The translations under genes were made by a program, and so were the position numbers. From Limnoperna fortunei (taxonomy: Eukaryota > Mollusca > Bivalvia > Mytilida > Modiolidae): a stretch of DNA of 64,000 nt. The notes beneath the pieces are model-generated. The model was given only the letters and a program-made list of their open reading frames with translations. It made no database searches and was not told the origin of the DNA. Location: NCBI GenBank assembly GCA_944474755.1, contig OX104119.1, positions 45,223,927 through 45,287,926 on the forward strand, read 5' to 3'. How positions within the stretch are numbered: position 1 is the stretch's first letter; each line of letters starts with the position of its first letter. Below are positions 1 through 11,043 of this stretch, in pieces.

Positions 1-39
1 AAACGACTATTATGGTTGTATATTTTCAATACACTTGAA

Positions 40-514
40 GGAAATCATTCATGGAATGATATCTAATCATTAGCAATCTATATACCAAATACTGTCATCC
101 TATCATGCATCGTTTCAGAGGAAGTGCCCTAATCCAAAAACTTTAACATACATGTAGTCGCTGGACCGTGAAATTGAGGTCAAGGTCATGTGACACCTGC
201 CAAACAGTCAGGTACTATTCATCAGCAACCTATATACCAAATATTGTCATCCTACCATGCATGGTTACAGAGGAACTACCGTAACTCAAAAACTTTAAAG
301 TACTCGCTCTCTGGACTGTGAAATTGAGGTCAAGGTCAGGTGACAGGTGACTGACTGGTAAGTACTCATCATAAGCTACCACTGGACCAAATTTGATTGA
401 TCTAGGGCTTAGGCTTACAAAGACATGAAGCAAGATGTCCAAGTGTTTACGCCGCCACCGGATTCCCATACATATGTCTCGTCTCCAGCGACTATCATCG
501 CAGGTGAGACAATA
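40..514 (+). mobile_element. Pearl/Helitron-like element family P, copy 1 (3' part)
   Basis: About two and a half units of a roughly 146-bp tandem monomer (recognisable by 'GGACCGTGAAATTGAGGTCA') run into a unique 3' segment. That segment ends in a hairpin at 476-510 with arms GTCTC...GAGAC and an inner GCGACT stem. The same 3' end recurs at 5911-5945 and 7812-7847. The layout of satellite core plus terminal hairpin resembles molluscan pearl elements and Helitron-derived HINEs. No protein is encoded; a short reading frame here is repeat translation. Confidence 0.7.
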
Positions 515-887
515 AAAATGTAGATTAGCTTTGTCTGTAAGGCATATCGATTTTAAAGTTTTAAGTTCTTTGCAAGTCTTGTATTTCTTGTGTAATGAGC
601 TATTTTACTGTTAAAAAATCTGTGATTACAGTGAAGCACATGATCACCTGTTGATTTCAAAATTATACAATACACAAGTTTATTGTAACATTTGAGAGCA
701 TGTGCTTGATTATATGATGACAGTGGACAATACTAAGGTATTGATGGATTTAAGGTGTGATGCAATTTACATCTGGTAAAAGTTCACAGGTTTGCAATAT
801 TAATCAGAGGCGCCGCGCCGACAGGGAAATTTTGACGATAAATATTTTAACAATTAAAAGGGCAAAATGTGGTGTTCTAACCTTTAA

Positions 888-1158
888 GGTATCCAACCCA
901 TAATTGAAGTCCCCACTTAATTTTATTGTTCGACCAAGAAATACATCTTTATTTAAATCAATGTATTGCTAGTTAATGATACAAATTAAATATCTTGTTT
1001 TACTTTGTGTCAATGTTAACATTTTTGGTAAAAAAAAGTTAGTTACTCAAATGGTATTTCCGATGTTTGCCGAACATTACCGCGGTCTGCTCCATTGAAA
1101 TACAATGGACATCCGGCACACCAAATATGATCACGTGGTCAATTGTGGTCCGGATACC
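888..1158. mobile_element. TTAA-flanked MITE (piggyBac/Kolobok-like)
   Basis: A 271-bp insertion is present in unit A and absent from unit B and from the inverted copy. Its ends are inverted: the left reads GGTATCCAACCCATAATTGA and the right, reverse complemented, starts GGTATCCGGACCACAATTGA. It is bracketed by TTAA at 884-887 and 1159-1162. A TTAA target is the hallmark of piggyBac and Kolobok elements; which of the two cannot be told without a transposase. It is non-coding. Confidence 0.75.
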
Positions 1159-1927
1159 TTAAAAACACTTTAAGGGACTATTGTTAATCTAAATCAGTGA
1201 CAATACACCAAGGTATTCTCGTATTGTAAAAATCGTCCATGATAGAACATGACATACCGCAGAATACCACCATGGCATATGGTGATGATTTCTGAATGAA
1301 AAAACCATGACACGGTATATAGTGTGCAATATAAAAAACAAGAAGAAAATGGCATCAATGTGAAACATATATTATGTAGTTATGTAAAATTCACCATGAA
1401 ATTAAAGGTATTTAAACATATTTAAATTGATTTTTTTTATTATTGCAAAATATTATTTTATTTTTATTATGTTTCAATTATTGCAATACTCATTTCATCA
1501 TATTTGCAATCTCTGCCACCAATTCTATATCTGCTTCATAAAATTTGTCTATTTTCTTTTGCTGTAAAATTGTTTCTGATCATATTTTTATACTATTAAT
1601 ACTATGCTTGATGTACAAAATAAGTCAGTTGGGAACCAGCTCACATTGTGTGGCGCTTAAACAAGATAAACATGACACAGTAACAAAAATACGAAGATTT
1701 CTTACCAAAATGGGAATAATTGAAAGGTAACACAGAGCGATTGTTCAAAATAACAGGGTGACTTCACTTTTGAAGATGATCGAGGGCAAGGTGGGACCAT
1801 GATAAGGCAACTTCTTGGGCCGAGTCGCCTTCCAACGCTAGCCCTGTTGGCCTGGGATCTACTTATTCTGATCAGATTTAAATGTGTTCATTGATTATCT
1901 GATCTTAAAATATAACTGTTTACTAAC

Positions 1928-2035
1928 CATGTGTAGTTTGTTCTAGCCTTGTTGTGTTTTGCATAGTAGACATCGTGAAATTTTGTGCACTCACAGTACT
2001 CGGTTCCATTGTTTCGTTCTGTTGTCCAGTTGTGT
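1928..2035 (-). CDS. Thr/Ser-rich linker exon, unit A (host gene)
   Basis: On the minus strand a good acceptor (a pyrimidine run ending CAG at 2036-2038) precedes 108 bp of open sequence that ends at a GTTAGT donor (complement of 1923-1927). Reading from phase 1, it encodes 36 residues rich in Thr, Ser, Gln and Asn, like a mucin-type stalk between extracellular domains. The unit B copy (9985-10092) is also exactly 108 bp, although the two differ by compensating 3-bp indels and several substitutions. That is coding-like conservation. The exon is phase 1-1, matching the Ig-like exons upstream on the same strand. The parent gene is not recognised. Confidence 0.6.
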
Positions 2036-2385
2036 CTGAGGAAGAAAAAGTATCATATATGCAATGAAACAGGTAAATACATGTTTCTTGGGTTCATTTG
2101 ACTCACTTTCTGTTTTCCATGTCTCTCCATTCAGACGTCATAAGTATGTTTTTGATTTTGTAATTTTTGCTTTGTGTTGTGTTTCACTGCTTATTTCCAT
2201 TAGACAAAAAATATGAAAAGAAAAATATCTTTATGGATTTTAATCTTGCAAATTAAGAAGAAATGTGTCTGCGAGTACATGACTTAAAAATATTAAAATA
2301 AATCTAACCAGAAATCATATTTTTAGTTCATGATTACTTAAATCTGCTGTCCGCAACAGCAATTAGGACAACAATTTATTACCTT

Positions 2386-2763
2386 GTTTACCTTGTTTAC
2401 CTTGTCTGTAAGATCTTCAATTAGGCATATTGCCTCTCTGATCCATTTTGATGAGTTTTTTTGTTGCACCAGCTTCTGGCCCATAGAAATCTGGTTCAAA
2501 TTTTATTGGAAGGTTTTTCCAATGTTTGTTTAGTGCGCTTTTGAAACTATTTACAGTGTCTACTTCTACGACGTTCGGGGAGAGAGAGTTCCAGGTGTCG
2601 ACTACTCTCTGTGTGAAACTAAATTTGCGAATGTTTGTTCTACAGTGCTTTTTATAAATCTTATATTTGTGGCCTCTAGTTGATGTTACTTTAAGGGGGA
2701 ACATTTTGTTCTTTGCATCGACTTTGTCTATATCTTTTATTATTTTAAAGGTTTCTACCATAT
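2386..2763 (-). pseudogene. LINE 3' fragment (CR1/Jockey-like RT C-terminus)
   Basis: The minus frame at 2417-2761 encodes 114 residues with the signature of the non-LTR RT C-terminal tail: an acidic-aromatic MVETFKI start, TRGHKYKIYKKHC, then FSFTQRVVDTWNSL and a final NSFKSALNKHW. The catalytic domain is missing, so the copy is strongly 5'-truncated. It ends in a short (GGTAAACAA)n-like 3' repeat at 2380-2405 (minus strand), typical of CR1-group tails. It is inserted in unit A only, and its flanks are an inverted rather than direct target duplication. Confidence 0.75.
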
Positions 2764-2982
2764 TATATATTCATGAACTAAAAATATGATGATAGGAGAA
2801 GTTAATGAAAGTTTCTGACAACATAAATAACTTCTTTAAATCACCACTTTCATGTTAAAAACTTCCAAAAAGCCCAAATATAAATTATTATATAATTCAA
2901 AATAAAGTTTAACACTGTTTAACAATCACCCAATGAACATTCCTGCCAAATTAAAGTAGTCTGAAATATGTGACAACTTTAC

Positions 2983-3037
2983 AGCTGAAAATGACAACCA
3001 TAACAAGTGTGGACACAGAAACATATCTTGCCTACAT
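2983..3037 (-). pseudogene. Broken copy of the putative signal-peptide exon, unit A
   Basis: This is homologous to the 55-bp first-exon candidate at 10567-10621. Here the second codon after the ATG (3037-3035) is TAG, so this copy cannot start the same protein. The GTAAAG donor is preserved. A third, partial copy of the same sequence (about 4830-4920) lies directly against the acceptor of the Ig-like exon at 4820, which looks like a local rearrangement. Confidence 0.4.
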
Positions 3038-3105
3038 TCTGCATCAGTAATGAAAAAATTACTTCATGAGCAACATGTCAATAGCATTAAATTGTCATCA
3101 TTTAA

Positions 3106-4157
3106 CAGTCTTCCCGCTAAACTTTGTTGGTCACAGGCCAACTGGGCCTGTACCTACAGAATTTTACAGGCCCACAAGAAAATTAACAAGCCCGAATTTT
3201 TCATGTAAATTTTTATAAGGTAAACACTAAGTCTAAGAAAAATTCAATAAAGTTGCAGTAAAATCAATTAAATAATTTTCAGTCATTTATTCTCATTGAA
3301 AATGACATTAGTATTGTCTCTCAGGGAAAGAACAAGGAGAACTTACTTTTATCATTAAGTGTTGGTATGTGCAATTTTATATTTATATGGGTTTATCTTA
3401 AGCAGTTTAACTTAAGTTATTGATAAGTACTACTCAATGAGACCCAAACACACAGTTTGATAAATTAACTTCTGTTATCCAGCATTTCCATAAATATTCA
3501 ACATTAATATCAAAAAGAATCAACTGCCACAAGACTGTTAAATAAAATAAACGTTTCTTTGTTATTAGTACATAAGTTATAATTGAATAACATAAAGTAG
3601 AACTAAGAAGTAGAAAATTGATACATTGTCAAACATATACTAGTATGTATTTAATGTAAAATGCACCACCTAAAATATTTATACAGATCAAAATTAATGT
3701 TTTTGATAGTTATTGCCAAAATCTTGACAACACTCATTTCAATACCAGCGGCATCGTTATTTGCAATCTCCGGCCATTTGTTCGTGTCCGCTCCGAAAAT
3801 TCCCATATACTTTTGCTTTGAACTGGTATCTGCTCTTATTTTCCTGCAGCCCTTTATGTTAATGGTACAAGTTATATGGGAACCAGTTTACTAAGACTGG
3901 TTACAAAATTTATTGAACTAATGGGACCAGTTTCATTTTACGTATCTATTATGGTTTTGTTTTTGCAAGAAATTACGGTATGGCAAGTTAAAATAAATAA
4001 ATTATACCAATCTCTGGTGGTTTTTTTATTATCAAAATGAATTAACAGCTTATTTCTTGGCTCACACCAGCTGGGCATTCATAGTTCAGAGTTTTAGAGG
4101 CCCAAACTTAATTTTACCCGCCGCGGGCATCGGACTACCGGTTTAATTCGAAGACTG
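3106..4157 (+). mobile_element. CAGTCTTC inverted-repeat transposon, copy 1 (6-bp TSD)
   Basis: A 1052-bp insertion has termini CAGTCTTCCCGC and (reverse complement) CAGTCTTCGAATT, and is flanked by ATTTAA at 3100-3105 and 4158-4163. The matching point in unit B (10680-10685) has a single ATTTAA, so the boundaries and the 6-bp target duplication are directly visible. It is the same family as 7964-8946 but in opposite orientation. An internal frame (3661-3894) is hydrophobic and corresponds to the longer frame of the second copy, but is stopped early. The CAG start resembles hAT ends, though 6 bp is short for hAT. No transposase is seen. Confidence 0.85.
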
Positions 4158-4163
4158 ATTTAA

Positions 4164-4430
4164 AATATATAATGCATGGTTACAGAGAAATGGACCATGA
4201 AATTCAGGACAAGGTCAGGTGACCCCTACCAGACAGTTGTGTGCTTTTCATTAGCTACCTATATTCTAAATATTGTCATCTTTCTATGTATGGTTACAGA
4301 GGAACTGCACTAATCCAAAAACTTTAATATAGTCCCTGGACCATGAAATTGAGGGTCAGTTGACACCTACCAGACAGTCATGTACTATTTATCATCAGCA
4401 ACCTACATGTATATACTAATGCAATGAGGC
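4164..4430 (+). repeat. Family P satellite core, two units
   Basis: These are two diverged units of the 146-bp family P monomer, without the terminal hairpin. The same pair lies at 10686-10950 in unit B, so it predates the duplication. Confidence 0.65.
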
Positions 4431-4519
4431 AGTCTTCTGACTAAAGACATCATGGCACACAAAACCCAAAGGCACTAAGAGACAAACAATCCCAAGTGTT
4501 CACCAATCATTCTACTAAC

Positions 4520-4819
4520 CTGCTTCAACAAATATACTGAATTTGACTTCAGTTCCTATTAAAACTATGTAGTTTTTTCCAACATCAACTTTTCCTAAAC
4601 CACACATTTTGACAACAACAGTATTCTTGTGAATTATGAAAGAAAAATTTCCATTAGTCGTGTTAGTACTGAGGTCGCTGTGTATATGTATTTTTCTGGT
4701 ATTATTATCATCATAGCTTTCAAGATAAATGCTTGAATCTCCATAAATATTATTAATTCCAGTTAAATTTATGGGGAACTCCGTGCATCCTCCTTGATTG
4801 TGTGGAACTATGTTAGGGT
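4520..4819 (-). CDS. Ig-like domain exon, unit A (host gene)
   Basis: On the minus strand an acceptor (TTTATTTACAG, ending at 4820) opens 300 bp of uninterrupted coding sequence. It closes at a GTTAGTAG donor (complement of 4515-4519). The phase is 1-1. It encodes about 100 residues: an N-terminal P-H-x-Q-G-x-C strand, several N-x-S/T sites, K-M-C, then D-V-G-K-N-Y and I-G-T-E ending in a hydrophobic strand. This resembles the D-x-G-x-Y region of an Ig-like fold, but the canonical Cys and Trp pattern is weak, so the fold is inference. It is 3 bp longer than its unit B and C homologues, in frame. A phase 1-1 exon of this size is typical of shuffled extracellular domains. The gene name is unknown. 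Confidence 0.65.
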
Positions 4820-4924
4820 CTGTAAATAAACAAGTGTGGACACAGAAAAACGTCTCGCCTGCATTCCGCATCAGTAACGAAAATAAATTTCGTCATAAGC
4901 ATTACGTAAATAGCATTAAATATC

Positions 4925-5945
4925 AGCAGCGGCCTGTATACAAAATATTGTCACCATACCCTGCATAGTTACAGGGGAACAGCCGTAACCCAAAAACTTT
5001 AACATAGTCGCTGGACCGTGAAATTGAGGTTAAGGTCAGGTGGAACCTACCAGACAGTCATGTACTATTCATCAGCAACCTATATACCAAATATTGTCAT
5101 CCTACCATGCGTAGTTACAGAGGAACTATCGTAACCCAAAAACTTTAACGTAGTCGCTGGACCGTGAAATTGAGGTCAAGGTCAGGTGAAACCTACCAGA
5201 CAGTCATGTACTAGTCATCAGCAACCTATACACCAAATATTGTCATCCTACCATGTGTAGTTACAGAGGAACTGTCGTAAACCAAAAACTTTAATGTAGT
5301 CGCTGGACCGTGAAATTGAGGTCAAGGTCAGGTGACACCTACCAGACAGTCATGTACAAGTCATCAGCAACCTATACACCAAATATTGTCATCCTACCAT
5401 GCGTAGTTACAGAGGAACTGTCATAACCCAAAAACTTTAACGTAGTCGCTGGACCGTGAAATTGAGGTCAAGGTCAGGTGACACCTACCAGACAGTCATG
5501 TACTAGTCATCAGCAACCTATACACCAAATATTGTCATCCTACCATGCGTAGTTACAGAGGAACTGCCGTAATCCAAAAAATTTAACGTAGTCGCTGGAC
5601 CATGAAATTGAGGTCAAGGTCAGGTGACACCAACCAGACAGTCATGTACTAGTCATCAGCAACCTATACACCAAATATTGTCATCCTACCATGCGTAGTT
5701 ACAGAGGAACTGTCATAACCCAAAAACTTTAACGTAGTCGCTGGACCGTGAAATTGAGGTCAAGGTCAAGTGGCAGGTGACTGACTGGCAAGTACTCATC
5801 ATAAGCTACCTCTGGACCAAATTTGATGGACCTAGGGCTTGGGCTTACAAAGATATGAAGCAAGATGTCAAGTGTTTACGCCGCCGCCGCCGCCGGATTC
5901 CCATACATATGTCTCGCCTCCAGCGACTTTCGTCGCAGGCGAGAC
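4925..5945 (+). mobile_element. Family P Helitron-like element with about six tandem units
   Basis: Units of about 146 bp begin near 5008, 5153, 5298, 5444, 5590 and 5736 at the 'GTCGCTGGACCGTGAAATTG' landmark and are nearly identical. After the array comes a unique segment with a CCGCCG run and the terminal hairpin 5911-5945 (GTCTCGCCT / AGGCGAGAC arms with an inner GCGAC-TTTC-GTCGC stem), followed by AAAAA. The array lies inside unit A, between the Ig exon and the sequence matching the exon's flank in the other copies. Confidence 0.8.
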
Positions 5946-6109
5946 AAAAAGTATCTTTGTCATACTAGTATGGTACTGTTATGCTACAAAAGATTGGTTT
6001 AACTAACAAATGCTAAGTAATCCTTTAAAAAAGTTACAACAATTTCATGTTTAATCAATAAATATACATAAAACAATGAAATTTGAAAACATTTTACTGA
6101 TATATAAAT

Positions 6110-6660
6110 ATATACATGTCTCTCCGTTCAGACGTCATAAGTATTGTGACAACCATATACTAGTAATATATCTTTCCAGCGGATTTCTGAAGCATCAGAA
6201 ATACAGGGTTAGTACTAAATATTTTCAGAAATTTACAAATTACTTAAGCCCAACATTGTTAGAATTAGGTTTCTATAATGTCCAATCTTTTTGCTTACCC
6301 TCAGTGTGATTTGAACTCACACTGTGGCACCCATTAGCCGGTATTATATTATGCGCTCTATACCACTCCGTAAAATCCGCTTTATAAAAATATAGCTTCA
6401 TTTACCAATGTGAATTGTAGAGATAGACATAGTACATGTGTACTAGCGTATTACAATGGAATTTTCGTAACAAATATGTAATTAATCTGACATTCTAATA
6501 TGACGTCCTTATAACGTCAACTGATATATCCCCACTTTGCACACCCGCAATGCAACATAACATCACAAGGTTTTACGACGTCACAATAGTAACTGCTGAA
6601 TTTTGAAGTTCGAAATAAAAGTCAATTAATAGTGCCCGCTTGAATCCAAAAACACAGGAT
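6110..6660 (-). repeat. Dispersed tRNA-like (SINE-type) repeat, copy 1
   Basis: It shares about 550 bp with 24737-25440, and pieces recur at 14955-15030, 25600-25740 and 63900-64000. On the minus strand the part around 6290-6372 is a degraded tRNA-like head, with a box B-like GAGTTCAAATC and a weak box A. Its best-preserved version is at 24955-25045. Short frames on either strand are not conserved in phase. Part of the similarity may be segmental duplication rather than transposition. Confidence 0.45.
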
Positions 6661-7847
6661 GTTATCATGGAATGATACCTAATCATTAGCAATCTATATA
6701 CCAAATACTGTCATCCTATCATGCATGGTTTCAGAGGAAGTGCCCTAATCCAAAAACTTTAACATACATGTACCGTAAAAAGCTGTGTATAGTCCGCATT
6801 TACGTATTGTCCGCACCCCGTTCTTGGGCCAGAAAATGCGGAAAAATTCTTATATGCATGTACAATCTGCACTTAAAAATTTTCAAAAACATCTCAAGAT
6901 GAAGACATCGAGTCCGGCTTGGTCATGCTTTTTAACAAGTTTTACTGTAATATGTAATTTATTCTCTCTTAAAATATCATTTGTGTTTATAGTTTTATTC
7001 ATTTCTATTGATTTAATAAATTAAATAAAAAATAGTGCATTCTCATAGCGTCTATTTTGATCGTTGTTAAAAACGGAAACTCACACATTTCGAAACCAAA
7101 ACAATTTGTCAACTTTCATTTATCAACGAAAACAAAGAAAACAAAACGATTACACGTTTTATTTTAATCCCTTAATGATTGCAATCAAAACATCGATCTT
7201 CAAACATTTGAGGTTACATAATGACGCCATTTGCATTGTACGCAATACAGGTTACACATCGGCTATGTTCGTATCCGTTTTAATTTTTATTCGTCCTATA
7301 TAATTATTATAATATTACTCAAAATAATTTAAGTAAAAATTAATATCATTACAACTTATTTACATGGAAGTTTGTAAAAGAATCATGTTAGAATAGTACG
7401 AAAATACCGCATATAACACAACAACAAAATGGCGACCGCCATTGACAACAATCAACAGGTCGAAACAAACTCTATCGAGTCTGTATTTACGTATAATCCC
7501 CACCATTCCTTTCCAACTTAGAATAGAAAAAAAAAGACCGCGGACAATACGACCCTAATTACGGTAGTCTCTGGACCGTGAAATTGAAGTCAAGGTCCAA
7601 ATATTGTCATCCTACCATGCGTGGTTACAGAGGAACTGCCGTAACATAAAAACTTTCACGTACATGTAGTCTCTGGACCGTGAAATTGAGGTCAAGGTCA
7701 GGTGACAGGTGACTGACTGGGAAGTACTCATCATAGGGCTTAGGCTTACAAAGACATGAAGCAAGATGTCCAAGTGTTTATGCCGCCGCCGCTGCCGGAT
7801 TCTCATACATATGTCTCGCCTCCAGCGACTATCATTGCAGGCAAGAC
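6660..7847 (+). mobile_element. Family P element split by a nested insertion
   Basis: Family P core sequence (6660-6770) continues at 7567 and runs to a terminal hairpin at 7812-7847. The left part matches 40-165 of the window. Between the two halves lies the TA-flanked element at 6773-7564. Confidence 0.7.
6773..7564. mobile_element. TA-flanked inverted-repeat transposon nested in family P
   Basis: This 792-bp element has termini CCGTAAAAAGCTGTGTATAG and (reverse complement) CCGTAATTAGGGTCGTATTG, both followed by TCCGC within a few bases. TA dinucleotides sit at 6771-6772 and 7565-7566. Removing it restores the family P monomer. The TA target suggests the Tc1/mariner group, but the TIR is imperfect and no transposase is present. 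Two 79-codon frames inside are unrecognised and probably spurious. Confidence 0.7.
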
Positions 7848-7963
7848 AATAAAAATGTAGATTAGCTTTGTCTGTAAGGCGCATCGATTTTAAAGTTTTA
7901 AGTTTTTTGCAAGTCTTGTATTTCTTGTGTAATGTGCTATTTTACTATTACAAAATCTGTGAA

Positions 7964-8946
7964 CAGTCTTCGAATTGGTAGTCTGATGCCCGAGGCGTGT
8001 AAAATTAAGTTTGGGCCTCTAAAACTCTGAACTATGGACGCCCATCTGGCTTGTGCCAAAAAATACGCGGTTAATTCATTTTGATAATAAAAAACCACCA
8101 GAGATGCGTATAATTTATTTATTTTAACTTGCCATATCATAATTTCTTGCAAAAACAAAATAGATACGTAAAATGAAACTGTTCCTGTAAGTTCAATAAA
8201 TTTTGTAACCAGTCGTAGTAAAGCTGGTTCCCGTATAACTTGTACCATTAACATAAAGGGTTGCTGGAAAATAAGAGCAGATACCAGTTCAAAGCAAATG
8301 TAAAATATGGGAATTACCGGGGAGGATATGAACATAGGGCCGGAGATTGCAAATAACGATGTTGCTGGAATTGAAATGAGTGTTGTAAAGATTAAAACAG
8401 TCAAGATTTTGGCAATAGCTATCAAAAACTTTAATTTTGATCTGTATAAATATTTTAAGTAGTGCATTTTACAATAAATACATAATATTATATGTTTGAC
8501 AATGCATCCATTTTCTACTTCTAGTTCTACTTTATATTACTCAATTAACTTATGTACTAATAACAAAGAAACATTTATTTTATTTAAGAGTCTTGTGGCA
8601 GTTGATTCTTTTTCATTGTAATGTTGAATATTTATGGAAATGTGGGATAAAAGAAGTTAATTAAACTGTGTGTTCGGGTCTTTCATTGAGTAGTACTTAT
8701 TGTCAATAATTTAAGTTAAACTGCTTAAGATAAACCCATATAAAAATGAAATTGCACATACCAACACTTATTGATAAAAGCAAGTTTAATTGATTTTTAC
8801 TGCAACTTTATTAAATATTACTTAGTATTGACACTTTAAAAATTTACATAAAATATTAGGGCCTGTTAATTTTCTTGTGGGCCTGTAAAATTCTGTAGGT
8901 ACAGGCCCAGTTGGCCTGTGACCAAAAAAGTTTAGCGTGAAGACTG
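7964..8946 (-). mobile_element. CAGTCTTC inverted-repeat transposon, copy 2 (6-bp TSD)
   Basis: A 983-bp element has ends CAGTCTTCGAATTGG and (reverse complement) CAGTCTTCACGCTAAAC, and is flanked by TGTGAA at 7958-7963 and 8947-8952. The inverted paralogue at 12040-12045 holds a single TGTGAA, which is the empty state. On the minus strand a 176-codon frame (8467 to 7937) fills half the element and reads out through the TIR. It is hydrophobic, with three or four possible membrane segments, and its first 70 codons are recognisable in copy 1. Whether it is a real protein is doubtful. Confidence 0.85.
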
Positions 8947-9984
8947 TGTGAAGCACATGATCACCTGTTGATTTCAAAATTATACAATACACAAGTTTAT
9001 TGTAATATTTGACAGCATGTGCTTGATTATATCATGACAGTGGACAATACTAAGGTATTGATCGATTTAAGGTGTGATGCAATTTACATCTGGTAAAAGT
9101 TCACAGGGTTGCAACATGAATCAGAGGAGCTTACAGGGAAATTTTGACAATTTTAACAAAAAATATTTTAACAATTGTAAGGGCAAAATGTGGTGTTCTA
9201 ACCTTTAAGGGATTATTGTTAATCTAAATCAGTGACAATACACCAAGGTATTCTCGTATTGTGAATAATGATTAGCAAGAACGCAGATTAATTTCGTTTT
9301 CAAACAATCATATTTAAAACAGCAGAATACCCCATGGCATATGGTGATGATTTCTGAATGAAAAAACCACGACACGGTATATAGTGTGCAATATAAAAAA
9401 CAAGAAGAAAATGACATCAATGTGAAACATGTATTATATAGTTATGTAAAAGTCACCATGAAAGGTATTTAAACATATTTAATTCGATTTTTTTAATTAT
9501 TGCAAAATATTATTTTATTTTTATTATGTTTCAATTATTGCAATACTCATTTCATCATATTTGCAATCTCTGGCACCAATTCTATATCTGCTTCATAAAA
9601 TGTGTCTATTTTCTTTTGCTGTAACATTGTTTCTGATCATATTTTTATACTATTAATACTATGCTTGATGTACAAAATAAGTCAGTTGGGAACCAGCTCA
9701 CATTGTGTGGCGCTTAAACAAGATAAACATGACACAGTAACAAAAATACGAAGATTTCTTACCAAAATGGGAATAATTGAAAGGTAACACAGAGCGATTG
9801 TTCAAAATAACAGGGTGACTTCACTTTTGAAGATGATCGAGGGCAAGGTGGGACCATGATAAGGCAACTTCTTGGGCCGAGTCGCCTTCCAACGCTAGCC
9901 CTGTTGGCCTTGAATCTACTTATTCTGATCAGATTTAAATGTGTTCATTGATTATCTGATCTTAAAATATAACTGCTTACTAAC

Positions 9985-10092
9985 CATGTGTTGTTTTTTC
10001 TGGCCATGTTGTTGTGTCTTGCACAGTAGACATCGTGGAATTTTGTGCACTCACAGTCGATTCCATTGTTTCATTCTGTTGTCCAGTTGTGT
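9985..10092 (-). CDS. Thr/Ser-rich linker exon, unit B (host gene)
   Basis: This minus-strand exon has acceptor CTTCCTCAG (ending at 10093) and donor GTTAGTAAG (complement of 9984 downward), 108 bp and phase 1-1. It encodes 36 residues dominated by Thr, Ser, Gln, Glu and Asn with an N-x-S/T site or two, like an O-glycosylated stalk. Relative to unit A (1928-2035) it has a 3-bp loss and a 3-bp gain, and both frames stay open. It would follow an Ig-like exon and could be skipped without breaking the frame. Confidence 0.6.
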
Positions 10093-10566
10093 CTGAGGAA
10101 GAAAAAGTATCATATATGCAATGAAACAGGTAAATACATGATTCATGGCTTCATTTGACTCACTTTCTGTTTTTGTATGTTTGATTTTTTTCAGTTTTGT
10201 TTTGTGTTGAGTTTCATTGCTTATTTCCATTAGACTAAAAATATTAAAATGATTTTAATCTTACAAGTTTAGAAGAAAAGTGAGTTAGAAGTATTTGACT
10301 TAAAAATATATAAATTGTTGTCCTAATTGCTGTTGCGGACAGCAGATTTTAAGTAATCATGAACTAAAAATATGATGATATGAGAAGTTAATGAAAGTTT
10401 CTGACAACCTAAATAACTTCTTAAAATCACCACTTTCATGTTAAAAACTTCCAAAAAGCCCAAATATAAATTATTATATAATTCAAAATAAAGTTTAACA
10501 CTGTTAAACAATCACCCAATGAACATTCCTGCCAAATTAAAGTAGTCTGATATGTGACAACTTTAC

Positions 10567-10621
10567 AGCTGAAAATGACAACCATAACAAGTGTGGACAC
10601 AGAAAAATATCTTGCCAACAT
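10567..10621 (-). CDS. Putative signal-peptide first exon, unit B
   Basis: From the ATG at 10621 the minus strand encodes M-L-A-R-Y-F then a hydrophobic stretch (STLVMVVIFS) before a GTAAAG donor at 10566. That makes 55 bp, so it ends in phase 1, the classical junction between a signal peptide and a phase-1 extracellular exon. It lies between the Ig-like exon at 11044-11340 and the linker at 9985-10092. It could therefore start a downstream gene copy using the linker B or Ig A exons rather than the upstream Ig exon. A competing reading as an internal exon fails the phase test (56 bp from the nearest AG). No promoter is evident. Confidence 0.4.
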
Positions 10622-10685
10622 TCTGCATCAGTAAAAAATTACTTCATGAGCAACATGTCAATAGCATTAAATTGTCATCATTTAA

Positions 10686-10950
10686 AATATATAATGCATG
10701 GTTACAGAGAAATGGACCATGAAATTCAGGACAAGGTCAGGTGACCCCTACCAGACAGTTGTGTGCTTATCATTAGCTACCTATATTCTAAATATTGTCA
10801 TCTTTCTATGTATGGTTACAGAGGAGCTTCCCTAATCCAAAAACTTTAATATAGTCCCTGGATCGTGAAATTGAGGTCATGGTCAGTTGACACATACCAG
10901 ACATGTCATGTACTATTTATCAGCAACCTGTATACTAATGCAATGAAGCA
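10686..10950 (+). repeat. Family P satellite core, two units (unit B)
   Basis: This is the counterpart of 4164-4430: two diverged 146-bp monomers, no hairpin. Confidence 0.6.
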
Positions 10951-11043
10951 GTCTTCTGACAAAAGACATCATGGCGCACAACACCTAAAAAAAAGACACT
11001 AACAAACAAACAATACCAAGTGTTCACCAATCATTCTACTAAC

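Larger units (their letters stand above)
515..4870 (+). repeat. Segmental duplication unit A
   Basis: By eye this segment aligns over most of its length with 7848-11440. Private differences are a TTAA-flanked MITE (888-1158), a LINE 3' fragment (2386-2763), a transposon at 3106-4157 and an excision-like scar at 621-636. The long stretch 1410-2070 is nearly identical to 9470-10120. The unit carries minus-strand exons of the duplicated host gene (linker, broken signal exon, Ig-like exon). Confidence 0.8.

Noticed and set aside
4925..5760. Regularly spaced repeats that could suggest a CRISPR array
   Set aside because: Units are contiguous 146-bp satellites without spacers, in a eukaryotic context.
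1545..9787. Identical 61-codon frames at 1545-1730 and 9602-9787
   Set aside because: Identity is explained by the recent segmental duplication; no splice sites or protein features support it as coding.
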